A DNA stretch of 64,000 bases from Chimonanthus salicifolius (GCA_013350335.1 CM023534.1:12801542-12865541); one strand, 5' to 3'; numbered from the stretch's first letter, positions 10,762-23,463 are shown. Numbers and translations: made by a program. Notes: a model not told the origin generated them from the letters alone.

Positions 10762-12593
10762 TTTAAATGGGCCAAAAAATTCAATCGATGTTTAGTCACT
10801 AAATTATTAGTATTTTCAATAAATACCAAAAAAAATCAAGTATTGGCATGAACCTAACAGAGCAGAGACTTTATCATATTTAGTAATTGACAATGACACA
10901 TGATATATATGAAGAAATAGAAAATGGTACCAATATGTAGTGGGGATCGAGACCCATGTGGACATGGGAAGATTGAATTCAATTTCTCAAGTTTGCAGCC
11001 TCATATTAGTGCCCATCAATTTTATTGCTGTCCTCCACTCCACGTGCGCTGCATGTAATTTCGCATCCATCAGGCCCCACCGCCACCATAATTTCCACAA
11101 TAAAGTATCTATCTAATGGACATATTTTAAGATTTTTTTTGTTAATCTATGCAATTACCAAACACTAAACAAATTCACTTAATTCCTTCTTGGCCCGTCA
11201 ATTACATTTTTAATCAACTTCGAACTTTGTTCTATCAAAATAATCTTTATGTCCCGATTAATTCAATTAGTCAGGAAATGACAGCATAACTTCCACTCCA
11301 ACCATGTGATTCATCCTAACAAATTAATATATCCAACAATCTATCTATGTATGATCATCCACCTAATATGCAATAATAATGATAATTATAGTTAGTTTGA
11401 TGTCCTAAATATTATTCTATTGCCATTAACTTATATATTAAGTAAGTAAATAATTAAAAAAGATCTAACTTGAGAAATAGAATATTCTTAGCTTCTATTG
11501 TCTGTCCCTCCCATGTTCAGCCGAGTTTGGACTTTGGATTTCGAGGCCACAGAACTGTCTCGATTCTTTTTAAGAAATATCAAAAATAAAAAATAAAAAA
11601 GTTCTAATTTTTTCAAGAATTTTTAATAAATATATGTCATCTGCATTGTATTGGTGGGGTCACTTTCTTTCTGCCGAGGCAAAGCGATGGTCGAAAATCC
11701 AAACGGACCTGCCGATAGTTCTCTCGTGTATCACGGTTCTCTTACATAATAGTATAATTCCGAGACTTATATTTATTAAAGATATTTTATTCATTTATTA
11801 CATTTAAAAAAGAATTATTCATGATAAGTTTATAAGGAATAAATAAAAAGATGTGTACGAGTCGAAACCAATAAAATAAATAAACGTATTTAAATCATGA
11901 CCTCGGTAATTCAATATTCTTATTACACTTTTAAGTAGGAATGTGAATAGATATCTAAAATTTAAAAACTTAAAAGCATTCTATCTGAAATAAATTTAAA
12001 ACTAAAATTTATTTATTCTAAATGAATACAAGTTTGAATCATATATTTATGAATTCAATTTTAAATCCGGCTTGATCCAAATCCAACATTATTAAATAGA
12101 TTCAAATTTGAATGGCGACTAAATTTTATCTGAATCGCACCCGTTTATATCCCTACTTTTAAAAAATGATTGTAAGATACATAAATGGATAAAAAGGAAT
12201 AAAACTTCTGAATATTTGTAAACATCAGATTTACACTATGGCATTTCTAATATTTAATTTAGGATTAGATACAGTTTAATAACTTCTAAAAATGATTAAT
12301 TTTGCTTTACCTGAACTCTAAGTATCACATAAGAGTTTTCAGTTGACAATCATAATTTTATGAAAGTAAATTGTCCAGAGACTACTTGGATTAAAATAAG
12401 ATACAACACAGCCAAGTCTGAAATTGTATGTATTGTTAAGAGTTAAGACTAGAAAATAGAAATGAAGATATTGGAGAAAATTACAGGAGAAAATCATAAA
12501 ATTAAAAATTCCTCCAGTTACTTAAGAGACTATTTACAAGGAAAATGATACAGATTTTAAGTAAAAATAAAAGAATTTGATAATTTCCGGAAA
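10762..12593. other. No gene recognised; 3' flank of the DUF1645 gene
   Basis: AT-rich non-coding DNA. The part nearest 12593 would hold the 3' untranslated region of the minus-strand DUF1645 gene. I see no unambiguous poly(A) signal or transposon. Confidence 0.4.
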
Positions 12594-13619
12594 CTAGAAG
12601 GGGTGGAAACTCTTGCTCAAGCCGTTCACGTTGGCAAAGAAACCCACCAAATCCTGTCTGTAAGGAAGATAAGAGCGGCGTCGATCTTCCTCCCTCATCG
12701 CCCGATTCCTAACGTAATGCATCTCGTGCGCCGATACTGCCTTCCCCTTCCCTTTCCCACTTGAAGAAGACGAGCTGCTTTTCTCCTTCAAAATCTCCCC
12801 CCTTTCCCCTCTTTTAACAGCCGCCGACGATAGGAAGACGAACGTATCGTTACCGTCGCTGCTGCTCCGATGAAGCAGATGTCTAAACCGCCAGCCTTTC
12901 GACGACCCGGTCGAGTTGCTCTTCTTGCATCGATCAGGGGTAGCCGTAGGCGATGATTTCGGCTTCCAGACGCAGTAATTCCCGGGAGGAAGTCCGTCAA
13001 GTTTGTCAGATTTCGACGACGGAGGAGTTGGAGAAATGGAAGGAGGATCGTGGCTGTCCATCAGGATCTTGCGGAAAGGGACGCGGATAGAAGAGCTTGG
13101 ATTCTCCACGAGCAGATCGCGGTTGAAGATCGGTAAGATGGGACGGATCTGGCCGTTGGAGAAGATCTCGTCCGCGGAGATGGGCGCCACATCCCGATCT
13201 TGGCAATCGAAGGTGAATTCGAAGTCGTCATCTTCGTTACCAACGTCGGTACCTTCGCCAGCAACTGCGGTGCCGCCCTGCTGATGAGAAGGTGGCAAAT
13301 CGTGCGAGATCTGATCAAGACGCACAGGAGAATCTGAGAAGCTAGGATCTCTTTCTTCTTCTTCTTCATCATCATCTTCTTCTTCCTCTCCTTCCTCCGC
13401 CTCCTGCTCGATGCTTATCTCTCTGATTACTTTTGCTGCGATTTCTGCAAATCGATTCGATGTGTAGCTGTTGAAGGATGGCGCAACTGCCAGTATCGAG
13501 TTTGGCTGCATTTCTTTGATTTCCCAGAATTCTCTTTTCTCTGAAATCTCTCTGGAAGCCTCTGTTTCTGCCAAATCTCTTCCCCTTCTCTCCTTAACAT
13601 TCATGCCCCTCTCATTCAA
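12594..13619 (-). CDS. DUF1645 family protein (plant-specific)
   Basis: Single-exon frame of 341 codons, unlike the AT-rich flanks in composition. Features I associate with DUF1645 are visible in order: APSFNSYTSNRFAEIAAKVI near the start; a long Glu/Asp run (about residues 70-95); FEFTFDCQ; IRPILPIFNRDLL; FRKILMD; GNYCVWKP; KKSNSTGSSKGWRFRHLL; a Ser-rich linker; and a C-terminal MHYVRNRAMREEDRRRSYLPY then DLVGFFANV. The family has no established enzymatic activity; members are reported as stress- or growth-related, probably nuclear proteins. The basic stretch GWRFRHLLHR could serve in targeting (inference). The first Met (13619) is used here. The Met at 13511, just before QPNSILAVAPSF, is an equally good start and would give about 305 residues. 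Family assignment rests on remembered motifs. Confidence 0.85.
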   Translation of the reverse strand: MNERGMNVKERRGRDLAETEASREISEKREFWEIKEMQPNSILAVAPSFNSYTSNRFAEIAAKVIREISIEQEAEEGEEEEDDDEEEEERDPSFSDSPVRLDQISHDLPPSHQQGGTAVAGEGTDVGNEDDDFEFTFDCQDRDVAPISADEIFSNGQIRPILPIFNRDLLVENPSSSIRVPFRKILMDSHDPPSISPTPPSSKSDKLDGLPPGNYCVWKPKSSPTATPDRCKKSNSTGSSKGWRFRHLLHRSSSDGNDTFVFLSSAAVKRGERGEILKEKSSSSSSSGKGKGKAVSAHEMHYVRNRAMREEDRRRSYLPYRQDLVGFFANVNGLSKSFHPF

Positions 13620-16300
13620 AATCTCGGCTGCCTGTGGAATCTATTTTCTCTGAAATCCCTTTCCTCGTCTGAGGAGGCGTCAGAAGAGAGACACTTCGAC
13701 TTCTCTTCCTCAAATTATCCGATTTCTGTGGAATCCTTTTTCTGAAATGGAGAGGAAAGAGAGGGTGAGAAAGTTTGGGTGAAAAGAAGACATTTCCGGG
13801 ACTTAAAATAGGAGCAGGGCAAAGGGGCATTGCGCGTGACACGAACTTCAGGGAATTATTACTCCCCAACTCAAGGGGGTTGTTTGAACTTTGACGTCTA
13901 CGCTTTCGTGTTGGGCAAGCTACACGTGTGGTCGTTCCGCGCGTGTCATTTGTCGTCTAGCAAGCCTGTAAGTGTGATGTGCTTTGAGTTGATGCTTTGA
14001 TGGATGGACCATTGGTAGTTGACGCGTTGTAATTAATAGTCGCCGCTGAGGGATACAATTACAGCCAGAGTTTTATTCTTTATTGGACGAAAATACCTCT
14101 CATCGATGCCTTGAATTTCTTAAATGTGAAGGGCTGTTTGGACACATGGGAATAATTACATGTTCCATGGTAGTACTAACGTTTTCGACCGCCGATATTT
14201 CGATTTCACAAAATCAGCCGATATTACTCTCCTTTTTTTCTTTTTTTCTTTTTTTCTTTCTTGAAACAAATCTCAATTGAGATGGTGAGATCTTGACCAA
14301 TAAGACTGAGATCTCATCTGCACAGTACATCTTTTATCAATCGAGATTTAAACCCATGAATCTTAATAGGTTAATGTGTTATGACTTATAATACAAGAGG
14401 GTCATGATGTTTGTTGAAAAACCAAAGGTCATAATTTTCCACTCCATTCCTTACTTTCTTATTAAATGATTCAGGAAAATAAAAGTTAAGACCCTTAAGT
14501 ATCAATCTAATTTCTATCTATTCAATAAATTGATTAATTTTGAATAAGAATTTACAGAATTAGCTCAAAACCATAAAATAAATACCTTCTTGAATCATCT
14601 CTCTCAGTTTAAACACATGTTTAAATTCACTTAATTCAAGTAATCTTAAATGACTATTCAATTTGACACAAATTATTTCTTACATGCTCTGATTTGATTT
14701 ATTTTATATATTAATTAAGTTAATTAAAGTTATTCATTAATTAAATAGTTGACATAACTTGATTTAATTCATTTATTAAGTGAAATTTAATATTTTGTTT
14801 TAAAGGAGTGGACTTGATTTTTGTCTATTTGAAGTTAACTCAACTTAATCTATTTATTAAAGAAGTTGATCTAACTAATCTTAAATTAGAAAGAAATGGT
14901 GAATTATATTTTAGGTTATTAAATAAGCATTTATAGTGGCTGAAATGCGTTGAAATTAAGAATATGTTTAAAAAATAATAATCAAATCATAATTCATAAA
15001 ACAAAGTAGAAAGTCATGTATCATAAGTCTAATATTGTGATTTGAAATGCTACAAATGTAAATTTTATTGTATTTATCGTGCTTTTAATACTTGGCAATC
15101 GAATAGATATTAATTTTCTATATAGAAAACTATTGAAAATGATATTATAATTTTAAATATAAATTATATAACATAAATGAATAATTAATAAACTGCAACT
15201 TATCTATAAAATGAGTTATCATATTGTTTAAAGAAAATTAGCCTTAACTATTTAGTTATAAGCAGTGCAAAATAAAAGTTTTTTTTAGAAAAAAATAGCA
15301 ATAACTATATATATATTTCTAAGTAAAGAAAAAAATTAAAAAAGAAAGAGAGTAAAATGACATTATGTGTGACCTTGTGACCCCTCATATATATATGTCA
15401 TTTCTTAGGGGTATATAAAGAAAAACCTTTTACGATGATAAGTGGTCTATTGGACTAATTCAAGAAACAAATTGAATTTTATCAAATCACTTTCTTTTCC
15501 CTTTAAAAAGTGTAAAATTAATTTCCGGGAAAACCCAAAACCCTTGTCCAAACAACATTTTCCGCGTAAAATTTCTTTCTTTGAAGCATCCGCAGTGCAC
15601 CTTAATGCGTCAGTTTGGCTCAATTCACTAGACTTTTACATGGGTGGCTACATGTCCCGATGCCAAAACCAATCTTCACCGCCAGGTGTCTCCGTCCAAG
15701 ATAATGTGTCGCTAAGATTACATCCCACCGAGACTGACGTCGATCACAACCGTTGTTTTGGTGGGCCAGAGAGATGTGATGAATCCCTAAGCATGTGTCA
15801 CAATACGAATATTTCTTGACATTAACGGACAACTCCCAAAATGATGGGAACCCTAGCGATGTTGACAATACTCAACAGTTCATATAAGTGGATAATCACT
15901 TGATCAAAGTTTGTGGAGGGAGTCACGGCAACTTTTCTAAAGGCATGGCCCACTCCTTCATCTGAAGATGGCCGGTTACGAGGGTGGCCCACACCGTTTG
16001 GCCTTTCCTCGATTGGAGGTCTAACCAGTTTAGCTACGGAACTGAGTAGTGTACCTGTACCTGACAAGAGAAGAGGGTAAGTGGTTGGTAAGGCCTAATC
16101 TGGAGGATACACGTGGCAAACGCAGCCACGTTTGCAAATTCCGCTTGCAGTGTAGGTGGGGCCCACCATGTGATCTCAGAAGGAAATACTCTATTTATAA
16201 AACATTAATGAAGGTTAGTTCTATAATTGTGACACTTTTGGAAATCAGTGGGTTTACCAACCTATCAGAAATTAATTTGATTCCATATTTCATAGGGAAA
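13620..16300. other. Upstream of DUF1645, then no gene recognised
   Basis: 13620-13870 is pyrimidine-rich on the minus strand and probably holds the 5' untranslated region and promoter of the DUF1645 gene. The remainder is AT-rich. A TATA-like GGGGTATATAAAG is at about 15407-15419 ahead of a 125-codon open frame (15442-15819) with no recognisable product. Confidence 0.4.
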
Positions 16301-16301
16301 G

Positions 16302-16631
16302 CAATATTTCTACGGTGTTTTATGTAATCAAACATCAAATTTAGAATTTTGTCTATTTTATCTTTTTTACTGTAGTATAAATCGATTCATCGAAACACTG
16401 ACTGAATTACTGTCTCTTCTACTATAATATAAATTGGCTAGTCAAAATGACAGATCCGACTCGTCGAAATCTGGTAGTTCTATTTCGACTATCTAAAATC
16501 TGACAGATTCATATTCGGCTAGCAAAAATAGCATTCTTTTTTTTTTCGGTACAACAATGAAAGGGTAAAATAAAAAATACAGTAAAATATATGTCGAATT
16601 ACACAAAACGTATGTAGGATGATCACTATCC
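16302..16631. mobile_element. Foldback MITE (family M), longer copy
   Basis: The left end (GTGTTTTATGTAATCAAACA) and the right end read in reverse (GTTTTGTGTAATTCGACAT) form a long imperfect terminal inverted repeat. The interior carries ACTGTAGTATAAAT and repeated GACTCGTCGAAA / CGACTATC motifs. The same termini occur in the shorter element at 18739-18934. No coding capacity. Superfamily not determined. Confidence 0.6.
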
Positions 16632-17246
16632 TTTTATAATTTCAAGTTTTTTTTTTTTCTAGTTTCTTATATTTTCAGTCTTCTTGTCCAATTTTCATAT
16701 TTTTTTCCAGCTTTTTAAAAATATTTTCTTAAGCAAAGTTTACATCAGTACGATTTTTGTGGATGTACACAAAAAATCCCTTTACAAATTGATTTCATAT
16801 CTTTTCGTTATCAAAACTACAAAATGGTCTAATTTAATATTTTTATTTATATTATTTATTTTGTGTCTCACAACGCATAAATAAAAATATAATAAATATG
16901 AGTATAGTTCTTAGCATAAACTCAATGATTAAAGTGGATGTATCAGTCTCATCCTACAATAAAGATGTGAAAGAGTTATGTATTAATTTTGTACGAAAGA
17001 GGTCACTTGCTATTAAATCTAATTTTATTTTTTAAGATTTAGATTTAATTTTAATTGATATTTGTTTGATGTATTTTCACGGTTGAATTAAGTATTATGA
17101 TTGAAAACATTTTATCTAATAATTTTAATTTGATCTTGAATATATAAACTTGAGTAATTTTTCAAGTTCTATCTTCAAGAGTCTTATAGTTTACTTAAAT
17201 TTTTATAATAAAACGGTGTTTATCCTCTACTACTTTATCTTTTACG
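16632..17246. other. No gene recognised
   Basis: AT-rich, with T-tracts. No gene or element boundary is supported. Confidence 0.4.
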
Positions 17247-17676
17247 ATCAAGGTTGATAATATCGGCTGATACGAAACACATCGGCCGATATGATACGGG
17301 TTTTAAGCCCCATATAATATCGGCCGATACGTATTGTATCGGCCGTACATTAATCATATCGGCCGATATGGCTGATATATCGCCGAATTATATCGATATT
17401 TAAAAAAAAAAAAAATGATGGGCCCAGGCCCAGATAACAGTCGATATTCAAAATATCGGCCGATATCATCGATATTTACATTTTCAATTTTTTTTTTTAA
17501 AAACAGTTTTTTATCGGTTTTTTTATATTTTTTAATTTAGAAAAAATAAAATAATAAAATAATACCGACAACTTTCAATCACTTTCTTACTTATTTGCCT
17601 GGCGTTTTTTAAACCCTGTTTACGAGTATTTTAAAATAAAAAAAATCTTTAGCTGTGTATTTTTGTCAACCTTGAA
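17247..17676. mobile_element. MITE-like element carrying TATCGGCCGATA palindromes
   Basis: The left end CAAGGTTGATAATA and the right end read in reverse CAAGGTTGACAAAAA form a terminal inverted repeat. The left half (17265-17480) contains at least five ATCGGCCGAT palindromes plus half-sites. The right half is A/T-rich. No coding capacity. No clear target duplication next to the termini. Confidence 0.55.
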
Positions 17677-18580
17677 TGTCTAGTTATTAAACAACTTTCA
17701 TTCACTTTCTTATTTATTGATTTATTTTCAATATTTTCTAATGTTGCCATGTCTAATTCTTTTTCTTAATATTAGTTTGTGCATTCACTTTTATGGACTC
17801 AAATTCTCAAACCCATAATCACCAATTTTAAAAGGGATTTTTTTGCAAAAATACCTCAAAATTCGTGAATTCTTGTGGCAATATCTCTAAAATTTTGTTA
17901 GCTCTGAGTGGCTCATGCTAAATTTAGGACGAAAATACCCTTTTACCATGAGAGGTCAACACCAGTTCTATCATAATCTAGTTTCCTTCCATCTTTTCAA
18001 CTCTCCAGCCTTCTTTTTTTGACAAATTTTACAAAAATTATAATAAAAAATAAAGAAGAAGAAGAAGAAAGAACTCGAATATTTCCTTAGAATTTTCTAG
18101 AACAAACTTAGAATCTAGAGTTTGAGTTTATCTACAGTTTAGGATTTATTTTTCTAAAGATTAGGATCATGTTTAGAGTTTGAATTTATCTCTGGTTATA
18201 GGTCAAATGTATCCATAAATTAATAAATCATTTAACACTTTATAAAAATCATCTTCTCTCACAAATTTGACATGAAAGAGACTTTGGAACTGGTGGTGAC
18301 GTGGAGAGGAGGAAGACTTCAAGGGATGAATTGACTTCAGACTCAAGCTCTACTTGATCACAAGAAGTGCATGGAAGGTGGACCGTGGCTTCGGAAGATG
18401 GACTCATGCACTGCTTTGGTTTCTTGAGTTCCGTCTATTTTTTATTCTGTATTTTGAGCTGAGTGGCTATGAGTCTATTATTTTTAATTCTTAAATTTTT
18501 ATAATTTTAAAAAGATGATTAAATCAATTCAAACAAAATAATTTTCAGTAAAATCTTTATTTAAATTTCAATGAGCCTAT
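17677..18580. other. No gene recognised
   Basis: AT-rich non-coding sequence with a short GAA run near 18055-18070. No gene seen. Confidence 0.4.
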
Positions 18581-18693
18581 ATAGGTGTAGCTCAACCGGT
18601 AGTTTTCAGAAGCGAGAGGTATGGATATTACCCATGGGAGTTTTATGTTGGGTTTCCTGCAGTTTTGTACACGTAAATTAAAAAAAAAAAAAA
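18581..18693 (+). mobile_element. SINE, family A (shortened)
   Basis: The head AGGTGTAGCTCAACCGGTAG matches the A box of the family, followed by ATGGATATTACCCATGG and the 3' end TACACGTAAATTA with a 12-13 A tail. It shares head and tail with the copies at 9040 and 53621. Confidence 0.65.
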
Positions 18694-18738
18694 TTTAATT
18701 TTTTTTGTTCTAGCAATGTCATCATATAAAATAAAGGA

Positions 18739-18934
18739 CAATGATCCTTCTATAGACATTTTATGTAATCCGACATGGATTTTATTGTAATGTACATTTT
18801 GTCTTTCGAATCGGCTCGCTGAACCCTTTGTTATAAATGATTCAAAGGGTTCGACGAACCGATTCAAAGAACAAAATAATCAATACAGTAAAACTCTTAT
18901 CGAATTATGTAAAATGTCTGTAAAAAAATATCAC
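18739..18934. mobile_element. Foldback MITE (family M), shorter copy
   Basis: Near-complete hairpin. AGACATTTTATGTAATCCGA on the left pairs with the reverse of TTCGATAA-type sequence and AATTATGTAAAATGTCTGTA on the right. The centre folds through GAATCGGCTCGCTGAACCCTTTG against CAAAGGGTTCGACGAACCG. About 195 bp, no coding capacity. Sister of the element at 16302-16631. Confidence 0.7.
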
Positions 18935-19540
18935 TAAAAATAAAAGCAAGCACACAAGAGGGGAAGAAATCTCTCTCCATTCTCCATTTTCACGATAGCA
19001 AGAAAGTAAAGTTGACATTCCAGCAATCCAGCAACGTAGTCGATGACATCAGCTGGTCCATAGACTATGGACTTAATTTATAATAAGACATGGCAGTAGT
19101 ATCTTAAGTTATGGAATAGGCTCCAATCGCAATTCTCAGTTGACAAATAATACATGGATAATTCATTTGTTAAAATAATATGCACTTTGGTGCATGATGT
19201 GTCCATCGCTCATGTAACAAAACAAGAAAGATATTATTTATGACAACTATGATTCTATGACATGGTATTAGAATATGGATTCTTTCAAATGGATGGGTTC
19301 ATGTTTATGCAAAAAATATATTTTTTATTGAAATAATCAAATTATACTCTTTTATAAGAAACAAATATTTAATCATTTTAAAAATTATTACCATGTTTTA
19401 CATAGTTAAAATGACGACGCCCATAATTCTCCTCACGTGATAAAATGTAAAAATATTTCTCACATAATATCAATCAGAGAATTTGAGTTCAATCATAATT
19501 GTGTAATCATGAATTAATTCTATGGTGTTATTTTTTCTAA
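18935..19540. other. No gene recognised
   Basis: AT-rich; nothing supportable. Confidence 0.4.
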
Positions 19541-19544
19541 TTTA

Positions 19545-19690
19545 AATTGATAGTTTAATTGGCAGATACTTCGGTTCAGAAATAAGAAGTCTAAGGTTCG
19601 AATCCCCATAGTCGTCCAATATCCATGACTTACAGAGTACTGCGTCCATCTAAAATTTTACCTAATTTTTTCGTATTAAAAAAGAGATGA
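19545..19690 (+). mobile_element. SINE-like element
   Basis: GATAGTTTAATTGGCAGATAC (A-box-like) is followed by a perfect B-box consensus GGTTCGAATCC at 19595-19605, then a body ending in ATTTTTTCGTATTAAAAAA. This suggests a tRNA-derived SINE. It is not a complete tRNA gene because the acceptor arm does not pair. Confidence 0.5.
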
Positions 19691-20336
19691 GGGTTTAAGT
19701 TCATCATAAAAAAAATTATATTATTCAAAATCTTTTATGAAGCTCACCTATGAAATTCATTTCATAATACATGTCTAGTTTTTTAATTGGCAAAGAATAC
19801 TACAGAAATATTCTATTTTAGATGAATTAATTTGCAGGGGATAATTTCACTCCCATCTAAAATCTCAATGGGGTTTCATTTACATTGATATCAATTGTCA
19901 ACTCAATGTGGTAAATCCCAGTCACGAGGAATGGTTGATGTCATTATTAAAAATTGTTTACTGATCGGTCAGGAACTCAGAATTGATTTGCTAGTCTGCC
20001 ACTGTCTTTTTTATCTTGTCTGTCTCAGATCTGCTTTGCTTTTCTGGCACTGCACATATTTGTAAATGACTAACGTCGTGCCTACGAAGACTGTTTGAGA
20101 ATTTAGAATCCACTGTTTGCTTTGCTGGAAAAGGGTAAGGAAAATGAAAATGAGTTGCCACTAACACCCTTTTCTAAGTTTCCTCTCATGGAGTTGTGAA
20201 GTTCAAGTCGGGCCGAGTTGGATTCTATATATATCAACTAGGGTCGGGTTGGGTTTTAAGGAATCCGACCCACCCAACTTGAGTTGCAGCCCTATGTATA
20301 TCATATTCATAATTTATTTACATAGCTTTTTTTTTC
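19691..20336. other. Non-coding, with a truncated hAT-MITE fragment
   Basis: About 20200-20293 carries TCGGGCCGAGTTGG, GGGTCGGGTTGGG and GAGTTGCAGCCCTA. This matches the right end of the GACCCG-rich MITEs at 23088 and 26965, without a matching left terminus. The rest has no gene. Confidence 0.5.
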
Positions 20337-20713
20337 TGTTAGATAATTATAATTTGATAACATTTTTGAGGTAGAACTCACTCTCAAAATCTAGCCGTTG
20401 AGAGGAGCGTGCCTCAAGTGGTATATGGAGTCATTGGTTTGTTGAATTAATGGATGTGGGACTTTTGTCACTTTACACCTGCCCTCACATGCAGTTGGAC
20501 CCTACGACTGCACGTGAAAACTTCAGATCGACCCTCATGTGCACTGAGTACGTGAAACATGCTCTAATACCATGTTAGATAATCATAATTTGATAACATT
20601 CTTGAGCTAAAACTCACTCTCAAAACCTAACCGTTGAGAGAAGGGTACCTCAAGTGTTATATGTAATCATTGGTTTATTGAATTAATGAATGTAGGACTT
20701 TTGTCACTTTACA
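20337..20713 (-). mobile_element. Miniature LTR element (TRIM/SMART), family 2
   Basis: Two direct repeats of exactly 141 bp (20337-20477 and 20573-20713) differ at roughly 15-20 positions. Read on the minus strand each begins TGTAAAGTGACAAAAG and ends ATTATCTAACA. The primer-binding site TGGTATTAGAGC (20572-20561) abuts the 5' LTR, the internal region is only 95 bp, and purine-rich GTGAGGGCAGG precedes the 3' LTR. It is non-coding and must depend on another element's proteins. The sequence differs from the family 1 TRIMs, and no target duplication was clear. Confidence 0.85.
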
Positions 20714-23087
20714 CTCTCCTTTTTTTTAAAAAAATAAATATATTACTTCTACATTTAAAATTTAATTTTAGTATTCAATAGTGAAAGTTAATATTCAACA
20801 TTTTAATCTATATTTAACTTTCAGAATTTAATAGATCCATCAACCTTTCTTTTAACTTTAGAGAGCCATCTTGCAGCCTCCTATATTCATAGTGGGCTTG
20901 GGTTTAATTAAAGACCATCTACCATTAATAAGAGTATTATTATCTCTTAGGCCATTGCCATAAATCCCCTGCCATCCTTATTAAGCCCACGTGAAACAAG
21001 TTGGTGTGAAGTTTTACTCTTGTATTGAAATCTTCCTCTTCAATCCTTTTATGATGTTGAGAACATAAATCCTCTGCCATCCTTCAAAGCCCATGCCTTT
21101 ATAACCCTTTTGCTCATTTGGTTACCTAATAAATCCACATTCTTTAGATTGAAACTCTAGCTGTTGCGATGTTTATGAGCTAAGATGGGTAACATGGAAG
21201 TTGAAAGCCTGAAAGTGGAAAGAAATGACATCTGAATTTTTTTTATACAAAACTTTCTATGGACATAATTGAATGTCTCAACATTTTTTTATGTAAAATG
21301 TCAATGACAAAATGTTGTGGTTTCGATTTCGGAAATGTTAAGATTATGTATCTAGTTCAAAAGACTATTCTATTAGATGGATTGAGTCAAATCCAATATA
21401 AGTTCATAGATCCCCTTCATAGCCGATGTAAAACTCGTTCAGCTATCCAATAAAAAGTCATGTCCCAATATTTTGCATGAACTTGTGAGCGAGCTGTAAT
21501 CTAAAGGCCAATTTCAACATGTTGGTGCTTATATTTAGCAACTCTATTTTGTTCGAGTGTTTAAAGACAAAGATATATGATGTTGAATTTCATGAATTTA
21601 GAAGAACTTTTTTGAAGATTGACTACTAAATTGACTATCCCTATTGGTTTGTAATTTCAACATGACAATCGAATACATCTTCAACAAGAATTTAAACATA
21701 CTTAAGGTACTGAAAACCCTAAGTACAACAAGTTTTTTAATAGTGGATAAATCCAAGTAAATTGACTAATCATCAATTATATAAAAAATAGAATCTAATT
21801 TTATTTAATTAATATTTTATATAAATATAGATTTTTATGACATGATTTATAAAATAATTTAAGAGATTTTTATTTTAGGTCTAAATGAATCTAAGCCCAT
21901 ATATACATCTCAAGCTTAAAATGGGGCAGGATTCGTAATAATACAAATTGAGTTGGGCTCAGATTTACAGATTTGAGTGATTAACATTAACTTGAGAACT
22001 TTAATTGTAATTGAGGCTGAGCTTGAACCGATTAATTGCAAATCAGACTAAACTTGGACATATCCAGAAGTCAGCCTGCCCTACCTGAATTGCAGCCCTA
22101 GTTTTTTTTTTTTTCTTTTTTTCTTATGAGTGAATGTGTCGAGGCGTCTGACTCACTAATCCTTCTGATAATTTGAAAAATCACTCAATCTGCACACACC
22201 GGATAAAACTGTAATACTTTGGAGTTGAACTTGAATTAAATATAAGACCCCCATTATCTGAAATAAATTTTTAACCATCAAACCAACTCCTCGAGATTGA
22301 ATTGCAGCCCTAATTATGAATATACAATTAATACAGCTACAGGGAAGCTATGGAAGCAACCTTCTTACCTTACCGTCCTTGCATCCTTTGTGGAACTCAA
22401 TTGTGAACATGCAGCCTCGTCAATGACTTGACTTGATTGCAGTGCTTCTGTTGGATTCACATAAAGAGAGGTATTGCAGTCTTTAAGATCAGTCAAGTCT
22501 TACCAAACGAGCCATAATTAGGTTACACACCCATTATCAATAGGAAATTAAACATATGATCTTGAGATTAGGGCTGGAATACTTGGGTGCTAAGGCATTG
22601 AGCTATCTAATCAATTCGACATATTTCTATTGTCATGCTCCTTCATCTCGTCTCTCATATTTTTTTCTCTTCTTATTCCCATCTGAGTTTTCTCTTTCAA
22701 TCTCCTAAATTTCTCCTCTTCCTCTCAAATCTTGTGAATCTCTCATCATTGTTTTCACACAAGACTAAGATGAATCAAAAGCTCGAAATCACCACATTTA
22801 TATGAGCCTAAAGATGGATTAAGGTCACTTGAAGTTGTACACCCTCAAATCCTCTCTCTCTCTCATCAACTACAATCCATTTGAAATTCCTCATGAACAC
22901 CATGTTTCTTTGTTTTATTGTAGAAACCTACAGAAATATTAGCCAAAATTGCCAAAAAATGCACAATTCATTTGTAGTTTAAACTTAAAAAAATTGATAT
23001 CGCATTTCGATTGAAATTTGTAACTTCAATATATATGATTGGTCGATTTGGGCTTTTGACTTTTCGGCTTACATTTATTGAATTTAG
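20714..23087. other. No gene recognised; repeat fragments
   Basis: AT-rich. 21890-22102 ends in CTGAATTGCAGCCCTA, a MITE-type right end, with CAAGCTT / GAGCTTGA-rich sequence before it, but no left end could be paired. No gene is seen. Confidence 0.4.
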
Positions 23088-23463
23088 TAGGGCTGAAATC
23101 GGGCTGGTCGGGTCGGATTTTTTAAAACCCAACCCGGCCCGAGTTACTAATATATGAAACCCGACCCGACCAGACATAAACTTTTGACTTGGACGTCTTG
23201 ACCCGACCCGACCCAAATTATAACCCGACTCAACCCGAAACCTGAGTTGACCCGCATTTTGAACCTACTTTATCCTACTTTTTACCGGGTCAGGTCGGGT
23301 TAACATAAAAATCTCCCAACCTAACTCGACCCGAATTCAATGTGGGTTTCTTACTTTTCAACTCGACCCGAACCGCTGAGCCGACTTTCATAACCTGACC
23401 CGCATGATTTTCGAGTCGGGTCATACGGGTTCGGGCCAAAACCCGACCCGAGTTTCACCCCTA
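23088..23463. mobile_element. hAT-type MITE, GACCCG-rich
   Basis: Element of 376 bp bounded by TAGGGCTGAAATCGGG and (reversed) TAGGGGTGAAACTCGGGTC. A perfect 8-bp target-site duplication GAATTTAG flanks it at 23080-23087 and 23464-23471. The interior is dominated by GACCCG / CGGGTC words on both strands. An 8-bp duplication with TIRs starting TAGGG is the signature of the hAT superfamily. No coding capacity. Confidence 0.85.

Noticed and set aside
15442..15819. 125-codon open frame after a TATA-like box
   Set aside because: No recognisable motif; the TATA-like sequence alone does not support a gene.
19545..19690. Possible tRNA gene because of a perfect B box (GGTTCGAATCC)
   Set aside because: No pairing acceptor stem or anticodon arm; better read as a SINE head.
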